Positions 43,954 to 53,456 are shown, counted from the stretch's first letter. The stretch: 64,000 bases of DNA from an uncultured Ruminococcus sp. (GCA_900066355.1 FMEL01000003.1:186001-250000); one strand, 5' to 3'. Notes: generated by a model not told the origin, from the sequence alone. Made by a program: numbers and translations.

Positions 43954-44571
43954 TCAGTCGATTCCAACATTTGCACCTTTCAGTCCGTTGAATGCACCTT
44001 CGATAGCTGCTTCTTCATGACCGATCAGCCATTTGTTCTTCGCTGTGAGAAGCTTGTCTTCTCCTTCGGAAGCTGTTTCAAAAGTCAGTTCTGTGTTGGT
44101 TCCTTTCGGAAGGACAACGACGCACTGGAAACCGCTTTCATTTACATGGCACGGTGCATAATGCAGTGTAGTTGCATATACTTCGATTGCAGTTCCTGCC
44201 GGAACAAGGAAAGCTTCTACTTTTGATGTGTCATATGTAAAATCTTTCTCCACATCCTGCTGATGTCCGATCAGCAGTACAAGGTCTGTCACTGCAACGT
44301 TGATCTCGGAGCTGCGGTGGTATTCCAGACCGTTTAATTTCTTGTTATGTCCGTTGCAATATCCGATTTCGATCGGCAGACCGCCATATCCCTTGTTCTG
44401 CAGTTCTTTTGCAACCGGCAGTGCTTCCATTTCTTCTACGGAAGGAACATAAGTCACATCCTCCGGAACCGGCGTGTGTTTCATTTCCTTCAAAAGTTCC
44501 GTAAAATCATACCCCTCCAGTACTTTGCCATATCTACGGAACGCGTCATCTGCTACATTCTGAATCCTCAC
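43954..44571 (-). CDS. DUF4867 cupin-like protein
   Basis: This 205-residue protein starts at GTG (44571) nine bases after GGAGG. The central part (LEYHRSSEINVAVTDLVLLIGHQQDVE, EAFLVPAGTAIEVYATTLHYAPC) suggests a cupin barrel with His/Glu metal ligands. DUF4867 genes accompany pentose/deoxyhexose isomerase genes in Firmicutes; an epimerase or mutarotase-like role for the same sugar is plausible but unproven. It is the first gene of the operon. Confidence 0.75.
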   Translation of the reverse strand: MRIQNVADDAFRRYGKVLEGYDFTELLKEMKHTPVPEDVTYVPSVEEMEALPVAKELQNKGYGGLPIEIGYCNGHNKKLNGLEYHRSSEINVAVTDLVLLIGHQQDVEKDFTYDTSKVEAFLVPAGTAIEVYATTLHYAPCHVNESGFQCVVVLPKGTNTELTFETASEGEDKLLTAKNKWLIGHEEAAIEGAFNGLKGANVGID

Positions 44572-44606
44572 CTGAAGTTACCTCCTTTATTTTTTATGCT
44601 GAATTC

Positions 44607-44615
44607 AGTATAGCA
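44607..44615 (-). promoter_or_regulatory. Extended -10 promoter of the DUF4867-isomerase-xylB operon
   Basis: TGCTATACT on the minus strand is an extended -10 element about 36 bases before the GTG start. No -35 is visible, consistent with activation by the neighbouring AraC-family protein. Confidence 0.55.
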
Positions 44616-44710
44616 TGAGCTGCTTTCAATTGCGCCAAATTTTTTGTCCTCTTTAGTGCACTTTTTTGACCTTGTATTTTTTTTATTGTCAAAACATTTG
44701 TAAAAATTTC

Positions 44711-44741
44711 AAAAAAACAAGCGCCTGTGAGAGCGCCTGTT
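44711..44741 (-). terminator. Terminator of the AraC-family gene
   Basis: On the minus strand AACAGGCGC pairs with GCGCTTGTT (one G-T) around TCTCACAG and runs into a T-tract. It lies 12 bases after the regulator's stop. Confidence 0.85.
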
Positions 44742-44752
44742 TCCATCTTTTT

Positions 44753-45577
44753 TTATTCTTTATCTGCTTTGCCGAGTTCACTCGGCAAAAGGCCGTAACG
44801 CTTCTGAAATTCTCTTGTAAATGCGCGGCTGCTACTGAATCCGTTGTCCAGTGCGATCTGGCTGATCGTCTTGTCTGTATTCAATAATTCTCTGTAAGCG
44901 TAGGTCATGCGAATATCCTGCAGGTATGTCTTAAAATTGACATTTGCATATTTCTGAAACATTCTGGATAAATATGCATCCGAATAGCCAAACATATTCG
45001 CAACTTCAGCCAGTTTCAACTCTTCCTGATAATGTTCTCTCATATAGGAAGTGATTCTTGCAAGCGCATCCAGACGTCGGCTGTGACGTACTTCCTGCTC
45101 CCCTGCCTCATCAAGACGATAATAATTGACCAAAAGATACAATACATCATAATAAAAAGAACGGATTTTAAACTCATACCCGGTTCCGCGTTTACCGTAA
45201 AGTTTATACATTTCACGCACAAGTTTTGAAAGCTTCCCGTCCATTTCCGGTATGCTTCCCGCAAAACGGATAAAACGGTGTGCCGTAAAATAATCTTCAA
45301 ACTGTTTCAGCGGAATCTGCAAAACTGCCGTATGGTTTTCCTCCGGTGAATCAATTGAATGCACTTCATTTGAATTAATGATCATCAGCTCTCCCGCCTT
45401 AAGCGGATGCTTCTCGTCATTCAGGTAAAATGTCAGCGAACCTTCCATTACCGCAAAAATCTCGACGGATGTGTGCCAGTGCTTTTCCCGTACATAATTA
45501 CCCTGACTTCCCTCAAACAAAAAGAATTTAAATGGCAGCCCCTCATCCGGGATCACCAGTTCATGCTGGAATTCCAT
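44753..45577 (-). CDS. AraC family transcriptional regulator with N-terminal cupin
   Basis: This 274-residue protein has an N-terminal sugar-sensing cupin (REKHWHTSVEIFAVMEGSLTFYLN, GELMIINSNEVHSID) and a C-terminal double HTH (KLAEVANMFGYSDAYLSRMFQKYANVNFKTYL, TISQIALDNGFSSSRAFTREFQKRYGLLP). It is the likely activator of the adjacent isomerase/xylulokinase operon, whose promoter lacks a -35. The last coding part contains a perfect hairpin TTGCCGAG/CTCGGCAA (about 44771-44790). Confidence 0.9.
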   Translation of the reverse strand: MEFQHELVIPDEGLPFKFFLFEGSQGNYVREKHWHTSVEIFAVMEGSLTFYLNDEKHPLKAGELMIINSNEVHSIDSPEENHTAVLQIPLKQFEDYFTAHRFIRFAGSIPEMDGKLSKLVREMYKLYGKRGTGYEFKIRSFYYDVLYLLVNYYRLDEAGEQEVRHSRRLDALARITSYMREHYQEELKLAEVANMFGYSDAYLSRMFQKYANVNFKTYLQDIRMTYAYRELLNTDKTISQIALDNGFSSSRAFTREFQKRYGLLPSELGKADKE

Positions 45578-45810
45578 GCCATACCCCTCTCACCTGTATA
45601 TAGTATTTACTCCCACTAATAATAGTTTACTAATTCATATCATAACATGAAGAAGTTTCATTTACAAGCAAGCGAAAATGGCGAAAATTTTATAAAAATT
45701 AATCATTTGTTATATGACGGAAAACGGTACCTCATGTACAGGTACATTAAATAATGCTGCATTTTCGATTCCAACACATTACCCAAAATAAAGTACGGTG
45801 CACCGGGACA

Positions 45811-46067
45811 AAAAAAATCCAGCGGCAGGGAGCTCGCCCGGAGTATCCTCTGAATCTGGTTCGCTTGAAAAAATTCGTCCAAGTATCGGAATGTACAGGT
45901 TTTTGCATTGATACAGAAAATGCTGCTGTCTGAGCATCTTTGATGCGAGTTCAGCACTTTTCTGTATCGCTTCTAGCAAAGTTCTGTACTTCCTGATACT
46001 TTAGAATTTTTGAATTGAACCACGTTCAGAGGATACCTCACAGGCGAGCCCCTCCACTGGAGTTTTT
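45811..46067. repeat. Long imperfect palindrome P2 with conserved apex
   Basis: The left arm and the reverse complement of the right arm align over about 115 bases: TCCAG, GCTCGCC, GGTTC and AAATTC blocks, the 12-base match GTATCCTCTGAA, then GATACAGAAAA and TGCTG next to the apex. The apex is CTGTCTGAGC, ATCTTTGAT, GCGAGTT, the same frame as P1. It fills most of the 520 bases between trpA and the AraC gene; the rest holds only the AraC upstream region. Minus-strand frames of 66-84 codons cross it but have no ribosome binding site. Confidence 0.78.
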
Positions 46068-46099
46068 AATATCAATCCCCCTCACCGGGAATCCTTTAT

Positions 46100-46873
46100 C
46101 TATCTTATTGCATCCTTCATGCTCTTCACATACTCTCCGACATATGGCACGCAATCTTCCCCATAGGTTTCACACAGCTTCACAATAGCCGATCCTACAA
46201 TCACGCCATCCGCCTGGGCTGCCATCTTCTTTGCCTGCTCCGGTGTGGAAATTCCAAAACCGACCGCACACGGAATATCCTTCTGCGCTTTTACAAGCTG
46301 AACCATCGCCCCGATATCTGTCGTGATCTGGCTTCTCATACCGGTAACACCAAGAGAAGACACACAGTAAACAAAACCTTCTGCCTCTTTTGCGATCATA
46401 GAAATACGCTCATGGGAGGTCGGTGCGATCAGAGAAATCAGATCCAACCCATACTTCTCCGCTACCAATGCAAACTCCTCTTTTTCCTCAAACGGCACAT
46501 CCGGAAGAATCATCCCGTCCATTCCCACTTCCGCTGCTTTCCTACAAAAACGCTCTACACCGTAAGAAAAAACAACATTCGCATACGTCATAAATACCAT
46601 CGGAATTGATGTATTTTTACGGATTTTTGCAACCATATCAAATACTTTATCAGTCGTAACCCCACCAGATAAAGCACGTAAGTTCGCCCCCTGAATTACC
46701 GGTCCCTCTGCTGTCGGATCAGAAAAAGGAATGCCGAGTTCGATCAAATCTGCACCGGCTTCTTCCATTGCATAAACGATTTTTTCAGTAACATCAAGAG
46801 ATGGATCCCCACAGGTAACAAACGGGATAAATGCTTTTCCTTTTGCAAATGCTTCTGTAATTCTCTTATTCAT
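46100..46873 (-). CDS. trpA: Tryptophan synthase alpha chain
   Basis: TrpA cleaves indole-3-glycerol phosphate to indole, which passes to TrpB. The 257-residue TIM barrel shows FIPFVTCGDPSLDVTEKIVYAMEEAGADLIELGIPFSDPTAEGPVIQ (catalytic Glu and Asp) and GVTGMR. I chose ATG 46873 because it overlaps the trpB stop as ATGAATAA after GGGGAGG; the frame is open 17 codons further upstream. It is the last gene of the trp operon. Confidence 0.96.
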   Translation of the reverse strand: MNKRITEAFAKGKAFIPFVTCGDPSLDVTEKIVYAMEEAGADLIELGIPFSDPTAEGPVIQGANLRALSGGVTTDKVFDMVAKIRKNTSIPMVFMTYANVVFSYGVERFCRKAAEVGMDGMILPDVPFEEKEEFALVAEKYGLDLISLIAPTSHERISMIAKEAEGFVYCVSSLGVTGMRSQITTDIGAMVQLVKAQKDIPCAVGFGISTPEQAKKMAAQADGVIVGSAIVKLCETYGEDCVPYVGEYVKSMKDAIR

Positions 46874-48050
46874 GGATATCCTCCCCTCTGTAACGTGCGA
46901 TTGCCGCACAGTCCTTATCTCCACGTCCTGAAATTGTAATAACTACGATCTGATCTTTGCGCATCTGTGGTACAATTTTTCTTGCATAAGCCACAGCATG
47001 AGCACTTTCGATTGCAGGAATGATGCCCTCTGTTCTTGACAGATATTCAAATGCATCTACCGCTTCATCATCTGTTACCGGCACATATTCCGCACGTCCA
47101 ATATCATAAAGATGTGCATGTTCCGGTCCGACACCCGGATAGTCCAACCCTGCTGAAATTGAATAAACCGGTGCAATCTGACCATATTCATCCTGGCAGA
47201 AATAAGACTTCATTCCATGGAAAATACCAAGTTTTCCGGTTGCGATCGTTGCTGCAGTCTCTGCTGTATTTACACCACGACCAGCAGCTTCACAGCCAAT
47301 CAGACGCACACCTTCATCCTCGATAAAGTTATAAAATGTACCGATTGCATTGGAACCGCCACCTACACAGGCAAGTACGGCATCTGGAAGTTTTCCTTCT
47401 TTTTCGAGGATCTGTTCTTTTATTTCTTTAGAAATAACAGCCTGAAAATCACGTACGATCGTCGGGAACGGATGCGGACCCATGACAGAGCCGAGTACAT
47501 AATGTGTGTCGGAAATACGGTTTGTCCACTCTCTCATTGTCTCAGAAACAGCATCTTTTAAGGTCGCAGTTCCTGATGTAACGGCATGTACTTTTGCTCC
47601 CAGAAGGCGCATTCTGTATACGTTTAATGCCTGACGTTCCGTGTCTTCTTTACCCATAAAAACTTCACATTCCATGCCCATAAGAGCAGCTGCCGTTGCC
47701 GTTGCAACACCATGCTGACCGGCACCTGTCTCTGCAATGACACGTGTTTTTCCCATTTTTTTTGCAAGTAAAACCTGTCCGAGAACGTTGTTGATCTTGT
47801 GTGCTCCAGTATGATTTAAGTCCTCACGTTTCAGATAAACTTTGGCCCCTCCAAGGTCTTCCGTCATATGTGCGGCATAATATAAACGAGACGGACGTCC
47901 TGCGTAATTGTTGAGTAAGTCTGTCAGCTCACGGTTAAATTCCGGATCATCTTTATAGTGATTATAGGCCTCTTCCAGGTCCAGCACTGCATTCATCAGT
48001 GTCTCCGGAATGTACTGCCCTCCATGTATCCCAAATCTTCCTTTAGACAT
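46866..48050 (-). CDS. trpB: Tryptophan synthase beta chain
   Basis: This 394-residue PLP enzyme joins indole and serine. The PLP lysine is in LNHTGAHKINNVLGQ, and the phosphate-binding GGGSNAIG is present. I chose ATG 48050 (MSKGRFGIHGGQYIPE), 11 bases after AGGAGG; the frame extends upstream only to a TTG. It overlaps trpA by eight bases. Confidence 0.97.
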   Translation of the reverse strand: MSKGRFGIHGGQYIPETLMNAVLDLEEAYNHYKDDPEFNRELTDLLNNYAGRPSRLYYAAHMTEDLGGAKVYLKREDLNHTGAHKINNVLGQVLLAKKMGKTRVIAETGAGQHGVATATAAALMGMECEVFMGKEDTERQALNVYRMRLLGAKVHAVTSGTATLKDAVSETMREWTNRISDTHYVLGSVMGPHPFPTIVRDFQAVISKEIKEQILEKEGKLPDAVLACVGGGSNAIGTFYNFIEDEGVRLIGCEAAGRGVNTAETAATIATGKLGIFHGMKSYFCQDEYGQIAPVYSISAGLDYPGVGPEHAHLYDIGRAEYVPVTDDEAVDAFEYLSRTEGIIPAIESAHAVAYARKIVPQMRKDQIVVITISGRGDKDCAAIARYRGEDIHE

Positions 48051-48112
48051 TTGCTTGATTTCCTCCTCTATGTTTTCCTTCAAAATATTCTTGTTTCTCT
48101 ACACTCTCTTCT

Positions 48113-48748
48113 CTAATCCTGTACTGCTTTTCTTACAATATCCACAACTCTTCGGATCTTTTCCGGATCTTTCCACTTTTCTGTCTCCACACTGCTGCTC
48201 AAGTCCACCGCAAACGGGTGAATCTCCCGGATCGCCTGCTCCAGATTCTCTTCCCCGATTCCTCCTGCAAGGAAAAATGGACGTTCAATCTTTGGAATCA
48301 AAGACCAGTCAAATGTCTTGCCGGTTCCACCGCTGCCCTGATCAAGCAGGATATAATCCGCAGGACTCTGCAATGCATTCTCCATATCATCGGCTGTTTT
48401 TATGGAAAAAGCTTTGATGACCGGCTTATCTGTATGTGCTTTTAATTCTGCAATATAAGACTCATTCTCCTGTCCGTGAAGCTGTGCCATGGCAAGTGTT
48501 CCATCATCTAAAAGTGACCTTACAAGCTCCATTGACGCATTGACAAACACCCCGACCGGCTGAATTTCCGGTGAAAGATTCTTCACCAGTTCTCTTACCT
48601 CATCTGCTGTCACACTACGGAAGCTTTTGGGAAATTCAACGATAAATCCACAATAATCAGGATTCGCTTCATTGACTGCAAGGATATCTTCCCTGCGTCT
48701 TAAACCACATATTTTAATCATTGTTTTGTTGAAATTTTCTGTTTTCAT
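48113..48748 (-). CDS. trpF: Phosphoribosylanthranilate isomerase
   Basis: This 211-residue TIM barrel performs the Amadori rearrangement in tryptophan synthesis. The catalytic Cys is in MIKICGLRRREDI, and DQGSGGTGKTFDWSLIPKIERPFFLAGGIGEENL forms the phosphate loop. The ATG used has a poor ribosome site; an ATG nine codons later is an alternative start. Confidence 0.95.
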   Translation of the reverse strand: MKTENFNKTMIKICGLRRREDILAVNEANPDYCGFIVEFPKSFRSVTADEVRELVKNLSPEIQPVGVFVNASMELVRSLLDDGTLAMAQLHGQENESYIAELKAHTDKPVIKAFSIKTADDMENALQSPADYILLDQGSGGTGKTFDWSLIPKIERPFFLAGGIGEENLEQAIREIHPFAVDLSSSVETEKWKDPEKIRRVVDIVRKAVQD

Positions 48749-48767
48749 TTCCTGTATCTCTATGTAC

Positions 48768-49604
48768 TTATGCTTCTTCTAAAGGTGCTCCATTCAGTTC
48801 CTCCAGTGCTGCTTTTTTATCTGGACTGCTCATAAGTGTCTCTCCGATCAGCACAGCTTCGATCTGATTTTCATGTAATTTTTTGATATCTTCTGATGTT
48901 CGGATACCGCTTTCAGATACAAAAATCACATTGTCCGGTGCAAGTTTACGAAGCCGTATGCTGTTCTGCATGTCCACTTCGAACGTCTTGAGATCACGGT
49001 TATTGACACCAATGATCCTTGCTCCACTCTTTATTGCACGCTCTACTTCTTCCTCGTCATGTGCTTCTACCAGCGCATCCATACCAAGGTCTTCTGCCAT
49101 TTCTCGATATTCCCGAAGCTGTTTATCATCCAGAAGCGCACAGATCAGAAGTACGGCTGCGGCTCCATATGCGGCTGCCTGCAAAATCATATAATCATCG
49201 ATTACGAAGTCTTTTCGAAGGACTGGAATGTCTACTTCCGATGCAATTTCCCACAGATACTGATCTGAACCCTGAAAATAAAAAGGCTCTGTCAGGCAGG
49301 AAATAGCCGCTGCTCCGGCTGCTTTATACTCTTTCGCAATCTCCAGATACGGAAAGTCCGGTGCGATCAGTCCCTTTGACGGGGAGGCTTTTTTGACCTC
49401 GCAGATATAAGACATTCCCGGTTTTTTCAGTGCCTGGTAGAAACTGTGTGGTGTTTTTGCCGTTTCAGACTGAATCAACGGATTCAGAAGCATCTGGACT
49501 TTTTTCTGTCGGATCTCGTTGATCAGATCTTCACGGGGCATTTCTTTTTTATCTCTTTCGATACGCTCTCTCGTCTTTTCGGCAATCTCATTCAATATAT
49601 TCAT
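48768..49604 (-). CDS. trpC: Indole-3-glycerol-phosphate synthase
   Basis: This 278-residue enzyme closes the indole ring. It has ICEVKKASPSKGLIAPDF (catalytic Lys), ISCLTEPFYFQGS, LRKDFVIDDYMILQAAAYGAAAVLLI and GVNNRDLKTFEVD. It is a separate gene, not fused to trpF. Confidence 0.96.
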   Translation of the reverse strand: MNILNEIAEKTRERIERDKKEMPREDLINEIRQKKVQMLLNPLIQSETAKTPHSFYQALKKPGMSYICEVKKASPSKGLIAPDFPYLEIAKEYKAAGAAAISCLTEPFYFQGSDQYLWEIASEVDIPVLRKDFVIDDYMILQAAAYGAAAVLLICALLDDKQLREYREMAEDLGMDALVEAHDEEEVERAIKSGARIIGVNNRDLKTFEVDMQNSIRLRKLAPDNVIFVSESGIRTSEDIKKLHENQIEAVLIGETLMSSPDKKAALEELNGAPLEEA

Positions 49605-49687
49605 AATAACAAATTTCCTTTTCTTATAAAGTTCAGATATCCAATTCCTTCATTCGGAACAATACTCTGATTTTTCTATTATAGCAC

Positions 49688-50698
49688 CTACTCATTCGAG
49701 CAGGCGATAAATTCATCCAGTTTTTTCAGTGCCGCGCCATTGTCAATCAGTTCTTCTGCCATACGGACACCGACTTCCATTGTCTCAGCTTTGCCTGCAA
49801 TATAGAGTGCTGCACCCGCATTTAAGCATACTGCCTGACGCTTCGGTCCTTTCTCTTCTCCTCTTAAAATTGCCTTTGTGATCTCAGCATTTTCTGCCGG
49901 AGTACCACCTGCAAGATCATCTTTGGAACATCTTTCATAACCGAACTGCTCCGGCGTGATCTCATAAGACTGGAACCAGCCATCCTTGATTTCACAAACA
50001 GACGTAGGTGCGCTCATTGAAATCTCATCCAGCTTATCCTGTCCGAATACAACCATTCCTTTTGTCACGCCAAGCTTCGCCATTACCTGTGCCAGCGGCT
50101 CTACAAGTGCCTGATCAAATACTCCCATCAGTTCCATATTTGCGCCCGCAGGATTGCTTAAAGGTCCGAGAATATTGAATACTGTACGGATTCCAAGTTC
50201 TTTACGGATCGGTGCCACATACTTCATTGCGATATGATAATTCTGTGCAAACAGAAAACAGATATTGATTTTTTTGAGGAGTTCTGCACTCTTTTCCGGT
50301 GGAATCGTAATATTTACACCAAGTGCTTCAAGTACATCGGCAGCACCGCTTTTTGAGGATGCTGCACGGTTTCCATGTTTGGCAACCGGCACTCCGCCAG
50401 CTGCAATAACCAGTGAAGAAGTAGTGGAAATATTGAAAGAATTGGCCCCGTCACCACCTGTTCCAACGATTTCAAGTACATCCAGATCATGCAGTAATTT
50501 AATACAGTGTGCACGCATTCCTGCTGCAGATGCAGTGATCTCATCAATCGTCTCGCCTTTCATGGAAAGTGCCGTCAGATAGGAAGACATCTGTACCTCT
50601 GTCGCCTGTCCGCTCATGATTTCATCCATAACTGTTTCTGCTTCCTGATATGTCAGATCTTCTTTTTTTGAAAGTTTTACGATTGCTTCTTTAATCAT
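49688..50698 (-). CDS. trpD: Anthranilate phosphoribosyltransferase
   Basis: This 336-residue enzyme transfers phosphoribose to anthranilate. VGTGGDGANSFNISTTSSLVIAAGGVPVAKHGNRAASSKSGAADVLEALG carries the PRPP-binding loops. It is separated from trpG by 197 bases that form palindrome P3. Confidence 0.96.
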   Translation of the reverse strand: MIKEAIVKLSKKEDLTYQEAETVMDEIMSGQATEVQMSSYLTALSMKGETIDEITASAAGMRAHCIKLLHDLDVLEIVGTGGDGANSFNISTTSSLVIAAGGVPVAKHGNRAASSKSGAADVLEALGVNITIPPEKSAELLKKINICFLFAQNYHIAMKYVAPIRKELGIRTVFNILGPLSNPAGANMELMGVFDQALVEPLAQVMAKLGVTKGMVVFGQDKLDEISMSAPTSVCEIKDGWFQSYEITPEQFGYERCSKDDLAGGTPAENAEITKAILRGEEKGPKRQAVCLNAGAALYIAGKAETMEVGVRMAEELIDNGAALKKLDEFIACSNE

Positions 50699-50749
50699 TT
50701 TAATTTCCTCCTGATTATTTTTTTATACCAAATTCCTATAACTTATAAT

Positions 50750-50910
50750 CTTTTTTGAATACCTGCGAATTGTTCCGTTGCTCTGCAACTCTCACAATTC
50801 TGCAAACATTCGAAATCCGTAGATTTACTTTGTAAATCACTACTTTCTCATGTTTGGCGGGTTCTAAATTCAAATGCTTCTCCATGCAAGCATGGTCAGC
50901 ATTTAGAATT
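50750..50910. repeat. Imperfect palindrome P3 in the trpG-trpD gap
   Basis: The apex GATTTAC/GTAAATC (50822-50828/50832-50838) is perfect; outward, CAAACAT and GCA blocks match, and each arm carries a small side hairpin at the corresponding place (GTTGC-TCT-GCAAC on the left, CCATGC-AA-GCATGG on the right). The right arm overlaps the last codons of trpG. The apex differs from P1/P2. No gene is seen in the gap. Confidence 0.5.
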
Positions 50911-51483
50911 TTTCACCCTGGTATTCATAAAGTTTTCCACCATCACTTTTCCATCCGGTGTCATGACAGATTCCGGATGAAACTGTACTCCGAAAATCGG
51001 ATATTCTGTATGTTCGACAGCCATGATTTCACCGTCTTCCGCCTCGGCAGTAACCCTTAAGACATCTGGTAATTTTTCTCTTACTGCTGCCAGTGAATGG
51101 TATCTTGCTGCCTGAAAGCTGTCCCCGAGTCCTTCAAAAAGAGGACTCTTTCCAACCGTATAAATGGTCTTTTTCTTTCCATGCATCAGTTCCTTTGCAT
51201 AGGAGACTTCCCCACCGAAAGCTTCACAGATTGCCTGATGTCCGAGGCAGATACCAAGAATTGGAAGTTTTCCGGCAAAGTATCGAATTGCCTCAATGCA
51301 GATTCCGGCTTCTGCCGGTCTGCCCGGTCCCGGTGAGAGAATCAGTGCTTCCGGCTTCATTTCTTCGATTTCTTTTACGCTGTATTCATCATTTCGTACA
51401 ACTTTTATATCCGGCGCTACGGAACCGATCAGCTGATATACGTTGTACGAAAAGCTGTCATAATTATCAATCAGTACGATCAT
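50896..51483 (-). CDS. trpG: Anthranilate synthase component II (glutamine amidotransferase)
   Basis: This 195-residue class I amidotransferase supplies ammonia to TrpE. PILGICLGHQAICEAFGG has the nucleophilic Cys; GVQFHPESV has the His/Glu. The start ATG overlaps the trpE stop (ATGA). The frame is open 20 codons upstream inside trpE, but MIVLIDNYDSF is the family start. The last codons fall in palindrome P3. Confidence 0.96.
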   Translation of the reverse strand: MIVLIDNYDSFSYNVYQLIGSVAPDIKVVRNDEYSVKEIEEMKPEALILSPGPGRPAEAGICIEAIRYFAGKLPILGICLGHQAICEAFGGEVSYAKELMHGKKKTIYTVGKSPLFEGLGDSFQAARYHSLAAVREKLPDVLRVTAEAEDGEIMAVEHTEYPIFGVQFHPESVMTPDGKVMVENFMNTRVKNSKC

Positions 51484-52964
51484 TCCAGTCCCTCCTGTGC
51501 TTTCTCGATTGCCAGTACAACCGCTCTCGCCTTGTTGCAGCATTCCTCGAATTCTTTTTCCGGAACACTGTCCGCCACAATTCCGGCTCCGGACCGGATA
51601 CAGATCTCACCTTTTTTCTTGTATACCAGTCGTATTGCAATGCAGGTATCAAGGTTTCCGGCAAAATCCAGATAACCGATAGCTCCTCCGTAGATGCCTC
51701 GTTTACTCTGCTCCAGTTCTTCGATGATCTGGCATGCACGGAACTTCGGCGCTCCGGAAAGTGTTCCTGCCGGAAGAATGGAATCAACGGCATCTATTGC
51801 ATCTTTGTCCTCTCTAAGTTCACCTGCAACCGTGGAACCGATGTGCATAACCTGTGAAAAATGTTCCACAGTCATATATTTTTCTACTGCAACCGTTCCG
51901 ATTTTACTGATCCTTCCTATATCATTTCGCCCAAGATCGACCAGCATATTATGCTCTGCAAGTTCCTTTTCATCTTTTAAAAGTCCGGCTTCCAGTTCCT
52001 GATCTTCTTCTCTTGTCTTACCCCTCGGTCTTGTTCCGGCAAGAGGAAATGTTGTCAGTTTTTTGTCTTCAAGCTTTACCAGTGTCTCCGGTGATGCACC
52101 TGCAAGTTCGATATCATCACTGGAAAAATAGAACATATACGGTGACGGGTTTGTCGCTCTTAAAACTCTGTAAGTATCAAATAAGCTTCCCTCTGCTTTC
52201 GCCCTCATCGGATTGGAAAGCACAACCTGAAAAATATCGCCTTCATGGATATAATGCTTTGCTTTTCCAACCATATCGCAGTATTTTTCTTTTGGAAACT
52301 GTGGTTTGATCTCAGATGCCAGCTTCAATGAAGGAAACTCCTCTTTCTCTCCATCGCGTATCAGATCTGCCATTTCCTGAAGCTTTTTTTCTGCTTTCTG
52401 ATAAGACTTTTCAAGATCATCAAGCATCACTCCTATAATCAGAAGTACCTTCTGGCGATAATGATCAAACGCAATTACCTGATCAAATAACATCAGATCC
52501 ATGTCCCTGAAATCCGGATCTTCATGCTCTCCCAGCTTTAATTTCGGCTCGCTGTATTTGATATAATCGTAAGAAAAATATCCTACCAGCCCACCGGTAA
52601 ACGGAGGCATTTCTTCCATCACCGGGCTTTTATATTCTTTCAAAATCTCTCTTAAAGTGTCTCCCGGATGTGCAACCTGTTTCGTAACCACCTCATCATT
52701 GCCCACTTCTGTATGACGGATCTTCATGTATCCGTCTGTACAGGTAATTTCCATCACCGGTTCGTACCCGAGGAAAGAATAGCGTCCCCACACTTCTGTC
52801 TGGTTGGCACTTTCCAGCAAATAACAATGTCTGCTTGCCTTCCTTAAAGTTCTCATAACTTCTACCGGTGTATATCTGTCTGCATACACTTCCCGGCAGA
52901 CCGGAACTCTTTTGTACTGTCCTTTTGCTGCAATCTCTCTGATGTTTTCCAGTGTAGGATACAT
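51480..52964 (-). CDS. trpE: Anthranilate synthase component I
   Basis: This 494-residue enzyme makes anthranilate from chorismate. LLESANQTEVWGRYSFLG contains the LLES tryptophan feedback motif; GDIFQVVLSNPM, ASPETLVKLEDKKLTTFPLAGTRPRG, DLGRNDIGRI and GAPKFRACQIIEELE belong to the chorismate-binding core. It is the first gene behind the T-box leader. Confidence 0.97.
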   Translation of the reverse strand: MYPTLENIREIAAKGQYKRVPVCREVYADRYTPVEVMRTLRKASRHCYLLESANQTEVWGRYSFLGYEPVMEITCTDGYMKIRHTEVGNDEVVTKQVAHPGDTLREILKEYKSPVMEEMPPFTGGLVGYFSYDYIKYSEPKLKLGEHEDPDFRDMDLMLFDQVIAFDHYRQKVLLIIGVMLDDLEKSYQKAEKKLQEMADLIRDGEKEEFPSLKLASEIKPQFPKEKYCDMVGKAKHYIHEGDIFQVVLSNPMRAKAEGSLFDTYRVLRATNPSPYMFYFSSDDIELAGASPETLVKLEDKKLTTFPLAGTRPRGKTREEDQELEAGLLKDEKELAEHNMLVDLGRNDIGRISKIGTVAVEKYMTVEHFSQVMHIGSTVAGELREDKDAIDAVDSILPAGTLSGAPKFRACQIIEELEQSKRGIYGGAIGYLDFAGNLDTCIAIRLVYKKKGEICIRSGAGIVADSVPEKEFEECCNKARAVVLAIEKAQEGLE

Positions 52965-53061
52965 GTATCTTTACCTCCTCCTGATGCATTTCTTAGAATG
53001 TGTCTGATAAAGCGGAGCATTTTACATTATTGGAATATTACGGAATAATTTCCTGTAACAT

Positions 53062-53345
53062 AAAAAGCCCGTCCATGACAAAGATTCCTCTGTCAAGGAC
53101 GAGCAATAAACTTCACCCGCGGTGCCACCTTGATTCACGAAATGACTCGTGCGCTTTGCGGAATACCTACATATTCCCGGCAACTTACGTATGCCCTACG
53201 TCACAGAATACTAAGTTACTACCTTTCCCTGTGCCCTCAGCGGTCCATTTAGCAGCCTGCATTTCCATCCGGCTCTCACCCACCCGGATTCTCTGTGCGC
53301 GCATAACAGCTTTTATCTCCGCTTCAACGGTTTAACTGATTAAAT
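53062..53345 (-). ncRNA. Tryptophan T-box leader
   Basis: The minus strand carries the T-box sequence GTGGCACCGCGGGTGAA (core TGGCACCGCGG at 53118-53128) and a terminator GTCCTTGACA/TGTCATGGAC (53071-53100) followed by T. The specifier region GCTAAATGGACCGC puts UGG (Trp; 53245-53247) in the loop of stem I. Uncharged tRNA-Trp should favour antitermination and expression of trpEGDCFBA. The remaining 97 bases to trpE hold only its ribosome binding site. Confidence 0.95.
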
Positions 53346-53357
53346 TGAATTTTCTAT

Positions 53358-53386
53358 AAAATACCATGATTTTTTTTAATTGTCAA
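53358..53386 (-). promoter_or_regulatory. trp operon promoter
   Basis: TTGACA (53381-53386), a 17-base spacer and TATTTT (53358-53363), just upstream of the T-box. Confidence 0.75.
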
Positions 53387-53456
53387 TAGGGTTAGACAGA
53401 TTGCACATTTTTTATTCTCAACTTTGTGATTCCCCTCTTTTAAACTTCGGAGAATA

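Noticed and set aside
45703..45979. Minus-strand frames of 84 and 66 codons between AraC and trpA
   Set aside because: They run through palindrome P2, lack ribosome binding sites and share no family features.
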